DNA of 64,000 bases from the NCBI RefSeq assembly GCF_003312875.1, contig NZ_CP015163.1, forward strand, positions 6,510,001 through 6,574,000, given 5' to 3'. The position numbers and the translations under genes were made by a program. Below the pieces are notes generated by a model, which saw nothing but the letters and a program-made list of their open reading frames with translations, made no database searches and was not told the DNA's origin. This document shows, one piece after another, positions 8,248 through 17,872 of the stretch. This stretch comes from Amycolatopsis albispora (GTDB lineage: Bacteria > Actinomycetota > Actinomycetes > Mycobacteriales > Pseudonocardiaceae). The stretch's first letter is position 1; each line of letters starts with the position of its first letter.

Positions 8248-9162
8248 GTGAACCCACCGTCGTCAGCAAACACCGGACATGACGTGGGCTGGACCCCGAT
8301 CGCGGAAGAAGCCATGCGCGCCGCGCGGGTGCTGCACCCGGAGTCCTACCAACTCCCCAAGCCGGATCGCCGCCGCGTGCTCACGGTCGCCAACCAGAAG
8401 GGCGGGGTCGGCAAGACCACCAGCGCGGTGAACCTCGCCGCCGCCCTCGCGGTGCACGGGCTCAAGACGCTCGTCGTCGACCTCGACCCGCAGGGCAACG
8501 CCAGCACCGCGCTCAACGTGGAACACCGCTCGGGCACGCCCTCGGTCTACGAAGTACTCCTCGGCGAAGTGACCCTGGCGGACGCCGCGGCGGTCAGTGA
8601 GCAGTCCCCCAACCTCTACTGCGTGCCCGCCACCATCGACCTCGCGGGCGCCGAGATCGAACTCGTCTCGATGGCCAACCGCGAGACGCGCCTCAAGGAG
8701 GCGCTCACCAGTGACGCGATCGACCAGCTCGGCGTCGACTACGTCTTCATCGACTGCCCGCCGTCGCTCGGCCTGCTCACGGTGAACGCGATGGTCGCCG
8801 CGCAGGAGGTGCTCATCCCGATCCAGTGCGAGTACTACGCGCTGGAGGGGCTCGGCCAGCTGCTCAGCAACATCGAACTGGTCCAGCAGCACCTGAACCG
8901 CGAACTCGCCGTCTCCACCATCCTGCTCACCATGTACGACGGGCGCACCAAGCTCGCCGACCAGGTGACCCAGGAGGTGCGCAACCACTTCGGCGAGGTG
9001 GTGCTGCGCACGGTCATCCCCCGCAGCGTGAAGGTCTCCGAGGCCCCCGGTTACGGCCAGACGATCCTCGCCTACGACCCCGGTTCCCGCGGGGCGCTGA
9101 GCTATCTGGACGCGGCGCGCGAGATCGCCGAACGCGGTGTGAAGAACGGTGAGAAGCAATGA
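8248..9162 (+). CDS. parA: Chromosome partitioning ATPase ParA
   Basis: 304 residues from GTG 8248. The deviant Walker A motif [14 protein letters not shown], the switch [11 protein letters not shown] and Walker [12 protein letters not shown] are intact, as are the C-terminal [14 protein letters not shown] and [12 protein letters not shown] blocks. ParA moves ParB-parS complexes away from the origin. I prefer GTG 8248 over GTG 8236 because AGGAGG (8231-8236) overlaps the latter. Its TGA overlaps the parB ATG. Confidence 0.97.
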   Translation: MNPPSSANTGHDVGWTPIAEEAMRAARVLHPESYQLPKPDRRRVLTVANQKGGVGKTTSAVNLAAALAVHGLKTLVVDLDPQGNASTALNVEHRSGTPSVYEVLLGEVTLADAAAVSEQSPNLYCVPATIDLAGAEIELVSMANRETRLKEALTSDAIDQLGVDYVFIDCPPSLGLLTVNAMVAAQEVLIPIQCEYYALEGLGQLLSNIELVQQHLNRELAVSTILLTMYDGRTKLADQVTQEVRNHFGEVVLRTVIPRSVKVSEAPGYGQTILAYDPGSRGALSYLDAAREIAERGVKNGEKQ

Positions 9163-10139
9163 GTGCCGAACGCAGGGGCGGGCTCGGTCGCGGCCTCGCC
9201 GCGCTGATCCCCACCGGCCCGGTCAACGCCGAGGGCAAGCCGGTCGAGCCGAAACCGGCGTCCACCGATAACGGCCAGAACGGCTCGGCGCCGCCCGCGC
9301 CGGGCGGTGAGGTCGCCGGCGCGGTCTACCGCGAGGTGCCGCTCAGCGCGATCAAGCCGAACCCGAAGCAGCCGCGCCAGGTCTTCGACGAAGAAGCGCT
9401 GGCCGAGCTGGAGCACTCGATCCGCGAGTTCGGGCTCATGCAGCCCGTCGTGGTCCGCCAGCTCCCCGGCGACGAGTACGAGCTCGTCATGGGCGAGCGG
9501 CGGCTGCGTGCGTCGCAGCAGGCCGAGCTGGAGAAGATCCCGGCCATCGTCCGGCAGACCGCCGACGAGGCGATGCTGCGTGACGCGCTGCTCGAGAACA
9601 TCCACCGCGTCCAGCTCAACCCGCTCGAAGAAGCCGCCGCGTACCAGCAGCTGCTCGACGAGTTCGAGGTGACCCACGAGGAACTCGCGGGCCGCATCGG
9701 GCGCAGCCGTCCGGTCATCACGAACACCATCCGGCTGCTGAAGCTGCCGTTGCCGGTGCAGCGCCGGGTGGCCGCGGGCGTGCTGTCCGCCGGTCACGCA
9801 CGCGCCCTTCTCTCGCTGGAGAACCCGGAGGACCAGGAGGACCTGGCGGCCCGGATCGTCGCCGAAGGCATGTCGGTGCGCGCTACCGAGGAAGCGGTGA
9901 CGCTCAAGAAGAGCGAAACACCGCGCAAGGCGAAGCCCGCTCCCCGCAAGCCGATGCAGGCGCCGGGGTTGCAGGACCTCGCCGTGCGGCTCTCCGACAC
10001 CTTCGACACCCGTGTGAAGGTCGACCTCGGTCGCCGCAAGGGACGCATCGTGGTCGAGTTCGGCTCGGTGGACGATCTTGAGCGGATTGTCGCGTTGATG
10101 GACCCGAATGGGACTAATCGGACATCGGAATCCGATTAG
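9159..10139 (+). CDS. parB: Chromosome partitioning protein ParB
   Basis: The 326-residue CTP-dependent clamp binds and spreads from parS. An N-terminal tail ([14 protein letters not shown], the usual ParA-contacting segment) is followed by the CTPase domain with [19 protein letters not shown] and GERRLRAS, an HTH region ([20 protein letters not shown]), then a linker and a C-terminal dimerisation domain. It starts inside the parA stop (ATGA). The parS sites at 5858, 7371, 7462 and 8191 are its expected targets. Confidence 0.97.
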   Translation: MSAERRGGLGRGLAALIPTGPVNAEGKPVEPKPASTDNGQNGSAPPAPGGEVAGAVYREVPLSAIKPNPKQPRQVFDEEALAELEHSIREFGLMQPVVVRQLPGDEYELVMGERRLRASQQAELEKIPAIVRQTADEAMLRDALLENIHRVQLNPLEEAAAYQQLLDEFEVTHEELAGRIGRSRPVITNTIRLLKLPLPVQRRVAAGVLSAGHARALLSLENPEDQEDLAARIVAEGMSVRATEEAVTLKKSETPRKAKPAPRKPMQAPGLQDLAVRLSDTFDTRVKVDLGRRKGRIVVEFGSVDDLERIVALMDPNGTNRTSESD

Positions 10140-10219
10140 GGATCACCCCGGGTCGTTTCGTCACGGTGATGATTTCGCTGGGTTGACCAACGAGCACGCA
10201 GCGGCATCGAAGATCGCGC

Positions 10220-10241
10220 CGCCGGATCGGAAGATCCGGCG
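10220..10241. terminator. Hairpin between parB and ddl-like gene
   Basis: A 9-bp stem (CGCCGGATC-type arm 10220-10228 with 10233-10241) closes a GGAA loop between convergent genes. It has no T-tract, so it is a possible shared terminator of modest strength. Confidence 0.45.
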
Positions 10242-10246
10242 CCCGG

Positions 10247-11191
10247 TCAGCGCTTGATCGCGCGGTCGATGAGTTCGGCGAAGACCGCGCCGAGCGAACC
10301 GCCGCCCGCCTCGATCGCCATCGGCACGGTCGAGGTCTCGGTGAGCCCCGGCGAAAGGTTCACTTCGAGGAAGTGCACGGTGCCGTCGGCGTCGACCACC
10401 GCGTCGGTCCGCGAGATGTCACGCAGACCGAGCAGCTGGTGCGCCGCCACCGCCAGTTCGCCGACCGCCTTCGCGGACTGCTCGGAAAGCCGGGCGGGCG
10501 CGAAGAAGTCGGTCAGGCCCGCGGTGTAGCGAGCGGTGTAGTCGTACACCCCGCTCTCCGGCACGATCTCCACCGCGGGCAGCGCCGTCGGACCGGCTTC
10601 GGTTTCGACGACCGCCACGGCGACCTCAACGCCGTCGACAAATCGCTCCGCGAGAACCGTGTCGCCGTAAGCGAAGCAGCCGACCATCGCGGCGGGCAGT
10701 TCCGCCGCGTCGCGCACCACCTGGGTGCCCAGCGCCGAGCCGCCCTGGTCCGGCTTGAGGATCAGCGGCAGGCCGAGGCGGTCCACCATGGCGTCGAGCA
10801 CCGCCTGCGCGCCCAGCTCGCGGAAAGTGCTGTGCGGCAACACCACCCAGTCCGGCGTGGCGAAGTCCGCCTTGGCCAGCAACGCTTTCGCGGTCGGCTT
10901 GTCCCACGCGCGGCGGCAGCCCTGCGAGCTGGTGCCGACAAACGGCACGTCCAGCATCTCCAGCACGGTCTGCACCGAGCCGTTCTCCCCCTGGCCGCCG
11001 TGCAGCGCCACCACTGCGGCGTCCGGCCGCTGGGTGCGCAGCCGCTCGAGCAGGCCAGCGTCGGTGTCCCACTCCTCCACGGTCAGCCCCTCGGCGCGCA
11101 GCGCGGCGGACAGCCGCCTGCCCGACCGCAGGGAAACGTCGCGTTCGTGGGACAGACCGCCAGCGAGCACGGCAACGGTGCGTTCGGCCAC
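10247..11191 (-). CDS. D-alanine-D-alanine ligase-like ATP-grasp protein
   Basis: A 314-residue ATP-grasp ligase of the Ddl type, expected to join two D-alanines for peptidoglycan. It shows the N-terminal GGLSHERDVSLRSG, LHGGQGENGSVQ, the ATP-grasp PLILKPDQGGSALG, the Tyr loop VYDYTARYTAG and the metal-site EVNLSPGLTETS. It starts at GTG 11191 behind GAGGAG. Relative to classical Ddl, LHGxxGEDG is LHGGQGENG and EVNT is EVNL. It may be a second Ddl or a related D-amino-acid ligase, because the housekeeping ddl of actinobacteria usually sits elsewhere. Confidence 0.85.
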   Translation of the reverse strand: MAERTVAVLAGGLSHERDVSLRSGRRLSAALRAEGLTVEEWDTDAGLLERLRTQRPDAAVVALHGGQGENGSVQTVLEMLDVPFVGTSSQGCRRAWDKPTAKALLAKADFATPDWVVLPHSTFRELGAQAVLDAMVDRLGLPLILKPDQGGSALGTQVVRDAAELPAAMVGCFAYGDTVLAERFVDGVEVAVAVVETEAGPTALPAVEIVPESGVYDYTARYTAGLTDFFAPARLSEQSAKAVGELAVAAHQLLGLRDISRTDAVVDADGTVHFLEVNLSPGLTETSTVPMAIEAGGGSLGAVFAELIDRAIKR

Positions 11192-11219
11192 CGGGGAACT
11201 CCTCAGCTTCCGTGGTTCG

Positions 11220-12542
11220 TCAGGCGGTGTCGGGGGAGGGGTTCTCCGGCCCGGACACCGCGCGGGGGTTCACGCTACCGAAGGTGCGCATGAGGTCCAT
11301 TTCGGATTCGAGCACGGCCGCGAGCCGTCGCACGCCCTCCCGGATCCGCTCCGGAGTCGGGTAGCAGTACGACAGGCGCATCTGCCTGCTGCCGAAGCCG
11401 TCGGCGTAGAAGCCGGTGCCCGAGGCGTAGGCGACCCGCGCGGTCACCGCACGCGGCAGCATCGCTTTGGTGTCAACGCCTTCCGGCACGGTGACCCACA
11501 CGTAGAACCCGCCGTCCGGGTGCGTCCAGGAGCAACCGGGCGGCATGTGCTGCTCCAGCGCGGAAAGAATGGCGTCCCGGCGTTCGCGGTAGTTCTCGCC
11601 GAAGGTCTTGATCTGGCCCTTCCAGTCGTGCGTGGCCAGGTACCGCGAGACCACCAGCTGGTTCAGCGTCGGCGGGCACAGCGTCGCGGATTCCGCCGCG
11701 AGCACCAGCTTCTCGCGCACGGCGTGCGGCGCGAGCACCCAGCCGACGCGCAGGCCGGAGGCGAAGGTCTTGGAGAACGAGCCGAGGTAGACCACGTTGT
11801 CCGGGTCCATCGAGCGCAGCGCCGGATAGGTCTGGCCGTCGAAACCGAGCAGGCCGTAGGGGTTGTCCTCGACCACCAGCACGTCGTGCTCGCGGCAGAT
11901 CTCCAGGATTTCCGCCCGCCGCTCCACGGCCAGCGTCACGCCGGCGGGGTTGTGGAAATTCGGGATGGTGTAAAGGAACTTGACGCGCTTGCCGTGGGTG
12001 CGGCACTGCGCGAGCGCTTCGCGGAGGCCCTCGGGCACGAGGCCCTGGTCGTCCATCGCGACGTGCACGACCTCGGCCTGGTACGCGGCGAACGAGCCGA
12101 GCGCGCCCACGTAGGACGGACCTTCGGCGATCACCACGTCACCGGGATCGCAGAACAGCCGGGTCACCATGTCCAGGCCCATCTGGGAGCCGACGGTGAC
12201 CACCACGTCGTCCGGGTGCGCGCTGATCTCCTCGAGCGCCATCACCTCGCAGATCTGCTCACGTAGCGCGGGAACCCCGTGCGCGGAGCCGTACTGCAGC
12301 GCGGTCAGCCCGTCCTTCGCGATCAGCTCGGCCATCTGCGACGACAGCGATTCGAGCGGGAGCGCGGCCAGGTTCGGCATGCCGCCGGCCAGCGATACCA
12401 CCTCGGGACGGCTGGCCACCGCGAAGAGCGCGCGGATCTCGGAGGCCGTCATGCCCGCGGTGCGCGCGGCGTACCGCGGCAGGTGCGGGTCGAGGTTGTG
12501 GTGGCCGCTGTGCGGCTGTCTGGCTGGGCGCTTTTCGCTCAT
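11220..12542 (-). CDS. PLP-dependent aminotransferase, class I/II
   Basis: 440 residues, fold-type I aminotransferase. The PLP lysine is in SFSKTFASGLRVGW; also seen are the PNFHNPAG segment, the VVEDNPYG aspartate and the C-terminal MRLSYCYP arginine. The subgroup looks like MocR/2-aminoadipate (LysN-like) aminotransferases without the GntR DNA-binding head. The substrate cannot be told from sequence. It is divergent from the GNAT gene. Confidence 0.88.
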   Translation of the reverse strand: MSEKRPARQPHSGHHNLDPHLPRYAARTAGMTASEIRALFAVASRPEVVSLAGGMPNLAALPLESLSSQMAELIAKDGLTALQYGSAHGVPALREQICEVMALEEISAHPDDVVVTVGSQMGLDMVTRLFCDPGDVVIAEGPSYVGALGSFAAYQAEVVHVAMDDQGLVPEGLREALAQCRTHGKRVKFLYTIPNFHNPAGVTLAVERRAEILEICREHDVLVVEDNPYGLLGFDGQTYPALRSMDPDNVVYLGSFSKTFASGLRVGWVLAPHAVREKLVLAAESATLCPPTLNQLVVSRYLATHDWKGQIKTFGENYRERRDAILSALEQHMPPGCSWTHPDGGFYVWVTVPEGVDTKAMLPRAVTARVAYASGTGFYADGFGSRQMRLSYCYPTPERIREGVRRLAAVLESEMDLMRTFGSVNPRAVSGPENPSPDTA

Positions 12543-12739
12543 CGGGCACTTCGCAAACGATGTCGGCCGGCATGATCAGTGCTACTCGTTCGTAGATCCA
12601 TCGAGTGTAACCATCCCCTCTTCGAGACCTCGGCTCTTCCGGTGCTCATCACATCCGCCTATCCTGTGATCTCGGGCGGGTTTGCTCTTGCGATGAACCG
12701 CGTCCCGCATCGGGTTTCGTAACCAGGGGAGGTCGTCGG

Positions 12740-13375
12740 GTGTCGCGACGCGTCGTGGGCGTCACGCTGGACAACCTGGACCAGGTACCCCTGCACTGCC
12801 GGCGGTGCGTCTTCTGGGAGGTCGCGCCGCACCTGAAGGCGCAGGCCGAGGAATTCGGCGAAACCGAGGTTGAGAAGGAAGCCTGGGTGTCCAGCGTGCT
12901 GCTGGAGTGGGGCTCCTGCGGCCGGATCGTCTACAGCGACACGCTGCCGATCGGCTTTGTGCTCTACGCGCCGCCGAACGCGGTGCCGCGGGCGAACGCC
13001 TTCCCCACCTCGCCGCCCGCCCCGGACGCCGTGCTGCTGACCGCCTTCCACGTCGCCCCCGAATTCCGCGGTGGCGGCCTCGGGCGCATGCTCGTGCAGT
13101 CCGTCGCGAAGGACCTGACCCGCCGCGGTGTGAAGGCGATCGAGGCCTTCGGCGCCACCGAGCCCGCCTCGGACGGGGAACACGCCTGCGTGCTGCCCGC
13201 CGAGTTCCTCCAGTCGGTCGGCTTCAAGACCGTGCGCCCGCACCCGAAGTTCCCGCGCCTGCGCCTGGAACTGCGGTCGGCGATCTCCTGGAAGGAAGAC
13301 GTCGAAGCGGCGCTGGAGCGCCTGCTCGGCCAGGTCACCATCACCACCGCCGAACCCAGCGTGGCGCGCTCCTGA
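12740..13375 (+). CDS. GNAT family N-acetyltransferase (Rv3916c-like)
   Basis: 211 residues. The acetyl-CoA loop motif A is clear as TAFHVAPEFRGGGLGRMLVQSVAKDL (about residues 95-120). The N-terminus carries two Cys (LHCRRCVFWE). Its position next to cwlM and near parAB matches M. tuberculosis Rv3916c. The start is GTG 12740 behind GGGGAGG. The acceptor substrate is unknown. Confidence 0.85.
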   Translation: MSRRVVGVTLDNLDQVPLHCRRCVFWEVAPHLKAQAEEFGETEVEKEAWVSSVLLEWGSCGRIVYSDTLPIGFVLYAPPNAVPRANAFPTSPPAPDAVLLTAFHVAPEFRGGGLGRMLVQSVAKDLTRRGVKAIEAFGATEPASDGEHACVLPAEFLQSVGFKTVRPHPKFPRLRLELRSAISWKEDVEAALERLLGQVTITTAEPSVARS

Positions 13376-13382
13376 CCGCTGG

Positions 13383-13453
13383 TTGTCCACACCTTGTGAA
13401 CAGTGTGACGACTTGTCCACAGGGTTGTGCACAGTTACCCACAATTTGCCCAC
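13383..13453. promoter_or_regulatory. Cluster of DnaA-box-like 9-mers
   Basis: Two perfect TTGTCCACA boxes (13383-13391, 13413-13421) are followed by TTGTGCACA (13425-13433), TTACCCACA (13435-13443) and TTGCCCACC (13445-13453), all in the same orientation, in the gap between convergent genes, about 10.7 kb from dnaA. Confidence 0.7.
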
Positions 13454-13460
13454 CACGGAG

Positions 13461-13493
13461 AACGGCCCCGACGAACACCGTCGGGGCCGTTTC
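13461..13493. terminator. Bidirectional terminator, GNAT/cwlM
   Basis: A perfect 12-bp stem (13461-13472 with 13480-13491) closes a 7-nt loop, with T residues on the plus-strand side, between convergent genes. Confidence 0.85.
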
Positions 13494-13506
13494 CTGAAGC
13501 GTGGGT

Positions 13507-14655
13507 TCAGTCGGCCTTGGCCAGTTCGTAGGCGAGCACGTCGGCGAAGGTGAAGGTGCCGGTGGGCTGGTCACCCTCGCCCAGCAGGTACAGGCGCTTC
13601 ACCGCGATCAGGATGCCTTCGGCGACCACGTCCCGGAAGGCCGGGTCCGACAGGCGGCGCCGGTCGTCCGGGTTGGTCAGGTAGCCGATCTCCACGCGGA
13701 CCGCCGGGCACCTGGTCAGGCGCAGGATCTCCCACGTCTTCGGGTGCGCGCGGCAGTCGAGCAACCCGGTCCGCGCGGCCAGCTCGCGCTGGATGAACCC
13801 GGCCAGCAGCTCACCGACCGTCGAGCTGGTGCCGTTGCCGGTGCCGTAGTGGAAGCTCGCCACGCCCTGCGCGTACGGCGACTGGTTCTGGTCGCTGTGC
13901 AGCGAGAGGAACAGGTCGGCCCCGGCGTCGTTGGCGAACGCCGCGCGGTCGGCCTCGGCCGGACTGTGGTCCGGCCCCCGCGAGATCAGGGCCTCCATGC
14001 CGGTGGCCTTCATCCGGCCCTCGAGGCGGCGGGCCAGGTCCCAGGCGATGTCCGCCTCACGCAGGCCGCCGACCTCCACACCGCCGTCCTGGCCGCCGTG
14101 CCCGGGGTCGATCACGATGCGCTTGCCGCGCAGCCGCGGACCCGACCGCCGGACCTGCTCCTGCTCACGCAGGAACACCGGGCGGCCACCGCGGGCACGC
14201 GGGGACAGCTGCCGCAGCGCGCGGACCGTGCCGCCACCGCAGATGCCGTCCACCACCAGGCCGTAGTCGCGCTGGAAGGTGCGCAGCGCCTGCTCGGTCT
14301 GCGGGCCGAACACCCCGTCCGGGCGGCCGGCGTCGAAGCCGAGCTCGGTCAGCCGCTCCTGCAGCGCGAACACGTCGTCACCGTGCACCGGCGCGGAGAT
14401 CAGATAGGCCAGCGGGCGGCTGCCGAGGTGGTAGCTGGACCCCCGCAGGGCCCGGTAGGTGGCCGGGCCGACGATGCCGTCGGTGATCAGGCCACGGCGC
14501 TGCTGGAACGCGCGCACGGCTTGTTCCACCGCCATGTCGAACGCCCCGTGCTCCTGCGGCGACCCGTTGGCCGGGGGCAGCAGATCCAGCGCGGCCAGCA
14601 TCGACCTGATCTCGGCGACATCGGGACCGGCGTCGCCGCGGCGGAGTACCCGCAT
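13507..14655 (-). CDS. cwlM: CwlM-type N-acetylmuramoyl-L-alanine amidase homologue
   Basis: 382 residues from ATG 14655. It has two N-terminal peptidoglycan-binding domains (RRGDAGPDVAEIRSMLAAL and DDVFALQERLTELGFD) and a C-terminal Amidase_3 domain. The zinc and catalytic residues appear present: DPGHGG, then the Glu in LREADIAWDLA, SLHSDQNQ and VEIGYLTN. In mycobacteria CwlM is cytoplasmic and, when phosphorylated, regulates MurA. No signal peptide is seen here, consistent with that role. I chose ATG 14655 because GAGGAG precedes it and the first domain begins there; an in-frame start lies 17 codons upstream. Confidence 0.9.
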   Translation of the reverse strand: MRVLRRGDAGPDVAEIRSMLAALDLLPPANGSPQEHGAFDMAVEQAVRAFQQRRGLITDGIVGPATYRALRGSSYHLGSRPLAYLISAPVHGDDVFALQERLTELGFDAGRPDGVFGPQTEQALRTFQRDYGLVVDGICGGGTVRALRQLSPRARGGRPVFLREQEQVRRSGPRLRGKRIVIDPGHGGQDGGVEVGGLREADIAWDLARRLEGRMKATGMEALISRGPDHSPAEADRAAFANDAGADLFLSLHSDQNQSPYAQGVASFHYGTGNGTSSTVGELLAGFIQRELAARTGLLDCRAHPKTWEILRLTRCPAVRVEIGYLTNPDDRRRLSDPAFRDVVAEGILIAVKRLYLLGEGDQPTGTFTFADVLAYELAKAD

Positions 14656-14854
14656 GCACTCCTCGCTCTTCCTTGGGCGCCGGATCGGCGCTGGGCGAAT
14701 TCTCACTGGGCAGCAAGGCCCAGGGGCTCTATTGTGCCCTGCGAACTCTCGGTGAGCGCGCAGGGTTGCCTAGCGTGCTCCCGGTCATCAGACCGGGTAA
14801 CCGGTTCATCGTCGGCGACCCGGCTGGTGTGACGGCGGAACCGGCGCCGGACGT

Positions 14855-14899
14855 GAAAAACCCGGGTGACCCGCATCATGCGATACGGGTCACCCGGGT
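14855..14899 (-). terminator. trxA terminator
   Basis: On the minus strand a 14-bp perfect stem (14886-14899 with 14860-14873) and a 12-nt loop are followed by five T residues. It lies just past the trxA stop and separates trxBA from cwlM. Confidence 0.9.
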
Positions 14900-14907
14900 G
14901 GGTTGGT

Positions 14908-15231
14908 TCAGAGCACGTCGGACAAATCCGAGAGCAGGGCCGCCTTCGGCTTCGCGCCGACGATCTGCTTCACCGGCTTGCCGCCCTGGAACAGGATCAG
15001 CGTCGGGATCGACATGACCTGGTAGTCACGCGCGGTGTTCGGGTTCTCGTCGATGTCGAGCTTGGCGATGGTCAGCTTGTCCTTGTTCTCGGAGGCAATC
15101 TCCTCGAGCACCGGAGCCACCATGCGGCAGGGCCCGCACCAGGTCGCCCAGAAGTCCACCAGAACCGGCTTGTCGCTGGTCAGGACGTCGTCGGTGAAGC
15201 TGCTGTCAGTGACCTTGACGGTGTCGGTCAT
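14908..15231 (-). CDS. trxA: Thioredoxin
   Basis: The 107-residue thioredoxin has the WCGPC active site at about residues 31-35 and the cis-proline loop MSIPTLILF. It is reduced by TrxB, encoded 32 bp upstream. It corresponds to mycobacterial TrxC (Rv3914). Confidence 0.97.
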   Translation of the reverse strand: MTDTVKVTDSSFTDDVLTSDKPVLVDFWATWCGPCRMVAPVLEEIASENKDKLTIAKLDIDENPNTARDYQVMSIPTLILFQGGKPVKQIVGAKPKAALLSDLSDVL

Positions 15232-15263
15232 CTTCTCTCCTTTGTCGGTGGATCCGGAAAAGT

Positions 15264-16256
15264 TCAGTTGCCGGCGCCGTAGCCGCCGCCGACCAGCTCG
15301 GGCGCTTCGGCCGCCTGCTCGGTCACCGCGTGCTCCGCCAGCCAGCGTTCCGCGTCGATCGCCGCCGCGCAGCCCGAGCCCGCCGCGGTGATCGCCTGCC
15401 GGTAGGTGTGGTCGACCAGGTCGCCGGCCGCGAACACCCCGTCGAGATTGGTGTACGAGCTGCGCCCCTTGGTCACCACGTACCCGTTGTCGTCCAGGTC
15501 CACCTGACCGCGGACCAGCTCGCTGCGCGGGTCGTGCCCGATCGCGACGAAGAAGCCGGTCACGTCCAGTGTCGAGGTCTCACCCGTCCGGGTGTCTTCG
15601 AGCTTCAGCCCGGAGACCTTGTCCTCCCCGATCACCCCGGTGATCGCCTTGTTCAGCGCCCACTTGATCTTGTCGTTCGCGCGGGCGCGTTCGAGCATGA
15701 TCTTCGAGGCGCGGAACTCCTCGCGGCGGTGCACGATCGTCACCGACTTCGCGAACTTGGTCAGGAAGGTGGCCTCTTCCATCGCGGAGTCACCGCCGCC
15801 GACCACAGCGATGTCGTGGTCGCGGAAGAAGAAGCCGTCGCAGGTGGCGCAGGAGGAAACCCCGCGGCCGAGCAGTTCCTGCTCCCCCGGAACGTGCAGG
15901 TAGCGCGCGGCGGCACCCATCGCCAGCACGACGGCGCGCGCGGCGTAGCGCTTGCCGTTGACCGTGACGTACTTGATCTCGCCGGTCAGGTCGAGCTCCT
16001 CGACGTCCTCGGCCCGCAGGTCGGCACCGAAGTGCTTGGCCTGCTCGCGCATCTCCTCCATCAGGGCCGGGCCCTGGATGCCGTCGCGGAAACCGGGGTA
16101 GTTCTCCACCTCGGTGGTGGTCATCAGCGCCCCGCCGAACTGGGACCCTTCGAACACCAGCGGGTCGAGCTGCGCGCGTGCCGCGTACACCGCCGCGGTG
16201 TAGCCGGCAGGACCCGATCCGACGATGATCAGGTTCCGAACGTCCTCTGCAGCCAC
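15264..16256 (-). CDS. trxB: Thioredoxin reductase
   Basis: 330 residues from GTG 16256, which has GGAGG seven bases upstream. An FAD-binding [15 protein letters not shown], redox-active CATCDG (Cys pair), NADPH-binding [12 protein letters not shown] and [13 protein letters not shown] are all intact. It reduces thioredoxin with NADPH in the cytoplasm and forms an operon with trxA. Confidence 0.97.
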   Translation of the reverse strand: MAAEDVRNLIIVGSGPAGYTAAVYAARAQLDPLVFEGSQFGGALMTTTEVENYPGFRDGIQGPALMEEMREQAKHFGADLRAEDVEELDLTGEIKYVTVNGKRYAARAVVLAMGAAARYLHVPGEQELLGRGVSSCATCDGFFFRDHDIAVVGGGDSAMEEATFLTKFAKSVTIVHRREEFRASKIMLERARANDKIKWALNKAITGVIGEDKVSGLKLEDTRTGETSTLDVTGFFVAIGHDPRSELVRGQVDLDDNGYVVTKGRSSYTNLDGVFAAGDLVDHTYRQAITAAGSGCAAAIDAERWLAEHAVTEQAAEAPELVGGGYGAGN

Positions 16257-16351
16257 CCTTTGCCTCCGCTCGTAGTAGCCGTGTACCTGGCCTAACACGA
16301 TCGTAGGTCGCGGTGTTCCCGAGGGGTGACGCACACCGCAGGACGTGAGAA

Positions 16352-16380
16352 AGGGGCGGCACCACGCGGGTGCCGCCCCT
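16352..16380 (-). terminator. Terminator of the sigM-rsmA unit
   Basis: A 12-bp perfect stem (16352-16363 with 16369-16380) closes a 5-nt loop just past the rsmA stop, separating it from trxB. Confidence 0.75.
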
Positions 16381-16390
16381 GCTCGGACGC

Positions 16391-17182
16391 CTATTTGCCG
16401 CCGACCGTCTTGTCCATCACCTTCGCGCAGTCCGGCGACAGCCCGACCAGCTGGAACTGCCCGATCGTGCCCGGGGTGAGGATGACCAGGGTGGCGGGCT
16501 GCCCGTCGATGGTGGCGCCGCGGATGCCGGCCGGCTTCACCGCCGGGTCGAACCCGTTCTGCGCCAGGCACTGGTCGACCCGGTCGCGGGTGCCCAGTGG
16601 CCCGTAGTCCATCTTCCCGGTCGACCCGAGGATCTCCCCGATCGGGATGTTGTCCTGCTGCAGCGCCAGCGGTGGCTCGTTCGACCCGGCACCGGGCGGC
16701 GGCTGGGCCACGGGCGGCTGCCCGGCGCCGTCGTTGCCACTACCGCCCGGGACCGCGATGGCGATGGCCGCGATGGCCGCCGCCGCGATGCCCACCACGC
16801 CCGCGCTCCAGCCGGCGATCCTGGCCCGGCGCCTGCGGCGGGCGACGTCGATGCCGACCACGGGGGCCACCGGCGGTGCCGTCGGCTCCGCCGGACCGGC
16901 GTTTCCCGCCGACCGTGCCATCTCCTCGGCGAGCGCGGCGTCCAGCCGGGCCGCGAACTCCGCCGGCATCGGCTCCACGTCGGCGTCGCCGAGCGCGGCG
17001 AGATCGGCCGTGGTGGATTCCAGCGCCTCGATGATCGCCGAAGCCTCGGCGTCGGCGCGGACCAGCGGCCACAGCTCGGCCGCCTCCCGTTCATCGAGCA
17101 CTCCCGCATGCAGGTCGGCGAGCACGTCGACAGACCAAGGCGGGCCAACGGCCCCGCCAACCCCCCGACTCTCGTCCGTCAT
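16391..17182 (-). CDS. rsmA: SigM anti-sigma factor, RsmA-like membrane protein
   Basis: 263 residues. A cytoplasmic N-terminal domain (about 1-115: [24 protein letters not shown]) is followed by a single membrane helix (about 122-145, [21 protein letters not shown]), a Pro-rich linker and an extracytoplasmic domain with two Cys. It matches M. tuberculosis Rv3912 (RsmA) in position and layout. Its ATG overlaps the sigM stop (ATGA), so sigma and anti-sigma are co-translated. It is expected to hold SigM at the membrane. Confidence 0.85.
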   Translation of the reverse strand: MTDESRGVGGAVGPPWSVDVLADLHAGVLDEREAAELWPLVRADAEASAIIEALESTTADLAALGDADVEPMPAEFAARLDAALAEEMARSAGNAGPAEPTAPPVAPVVGIDVARRRRRARIAGWSAGVVGIAAAAIAAIAIAVPGGSGNDGAGQPPVAQPPPGAGSNEPPLALQQDNIPIGEILGSTGKMDYGPLGTRDRVDQCLAQNGFDPAVKPAGIRGATIDGQPATLVILTPGTIGQFQLVGLSPDCAKVMDKTVGGK

Positions 17183-17862
17183 CGTCCCTCCCTCTGACCC
17201 TGCGTCCCGAGCGGACGCGACACACGCCGCTCGGTGCGGTCATGTTTGCTTTCGTTAGTTGGGACGCCGGGTTCCGCGTCGGGGTTCCGCAGATGTCCGA
17301 GAACCTTGGCGAGCTTGGCGCGACCTCGCGCACACCGGCTCTTCACGGTGCCCTGTGCGATGCCGAGCATCTCCGCGGTTTCGGCCACCGAGTAGCCCTC
17401 CACGTCGACCAGCACGATCGGGGCGCGCTGGTCTTCGGGCAGCTGGTCTAGCGCTTCCTTGATGACCAGGCGGGTTTCCCGCTCGGACATCGAGTCACGC
17501 GGCGTGGCCGGCTCGTTGTGGCTGGTCTCGGGCAGGGGGACGGTGGGGCGCGCCTGGCGGCGGCGGACCCGGTCGAGGCAGGCGTTCACCACGATGCGGT
17601 GCAGCCAGGTGGTCACCTGCGACTCGGCCCGGAAGTTGCCGGCCGCGCGGAACGCCGAGATGAAGGCGTCCTGCAGCGCGTCGGCCGCCTCCTCGGGATC
17701 TCGCAGGGTGCGCAGGGCGACGGCCCACATCCGGTCGCGATGTCGGCGGACCAGCTCACTGAAGGCATGCGGATCGCCCGCGGCGTGCGCCGCGATGAGC
17801 GCGGCGTCCGTGGGAGTTGCAGCGGTCACTCGCAAGAGCCTATCGACTACCGCTTCCCCCAC
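17179..17862 (-). CDS. sigM: ECF RNA polymerase sigma factor SigM
   Basis: ECF sigma factor of up to 227 residues. Region 2 is clear (ALQDAFISAFRAAGNFR, STWLHRIVVNACLDRVRRR-like) and region 4 has QLPEDQRAPIVLVDVEGYSVAETAEMLGIAQGTVKSRCARGRAKL. The start is uncertain: GTG 17862 gives the full length, GTG 17829 removes 11 residues; neither has a good ribosome site. SigM in mycobacteria responds to envelope and redox cues and is held by RsmA. Confidence 0.93.
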   Translation of the reverse strand: MGEAVVDRLLRVTAATPTDAALIAAHAAGDPHAFSELVRRHRDRMWAVALRTLRDPEEAADALQDAFISAFRAAGNFRAESQVTTWLHRIVVNACLDRVRRRQARPTVPLPETSHNEPATPRDSMSERETRLVIKEALDQLPEDQRAPIVLVDVEGYSVAETAEMLGIAQGTVKSRCARGRAKLAKVLGHLRNPDAEPGVPTNESKHDRTERRVSRPLGTQGQREGR

Positions 17863-17872
17863 ACGAGGGACA

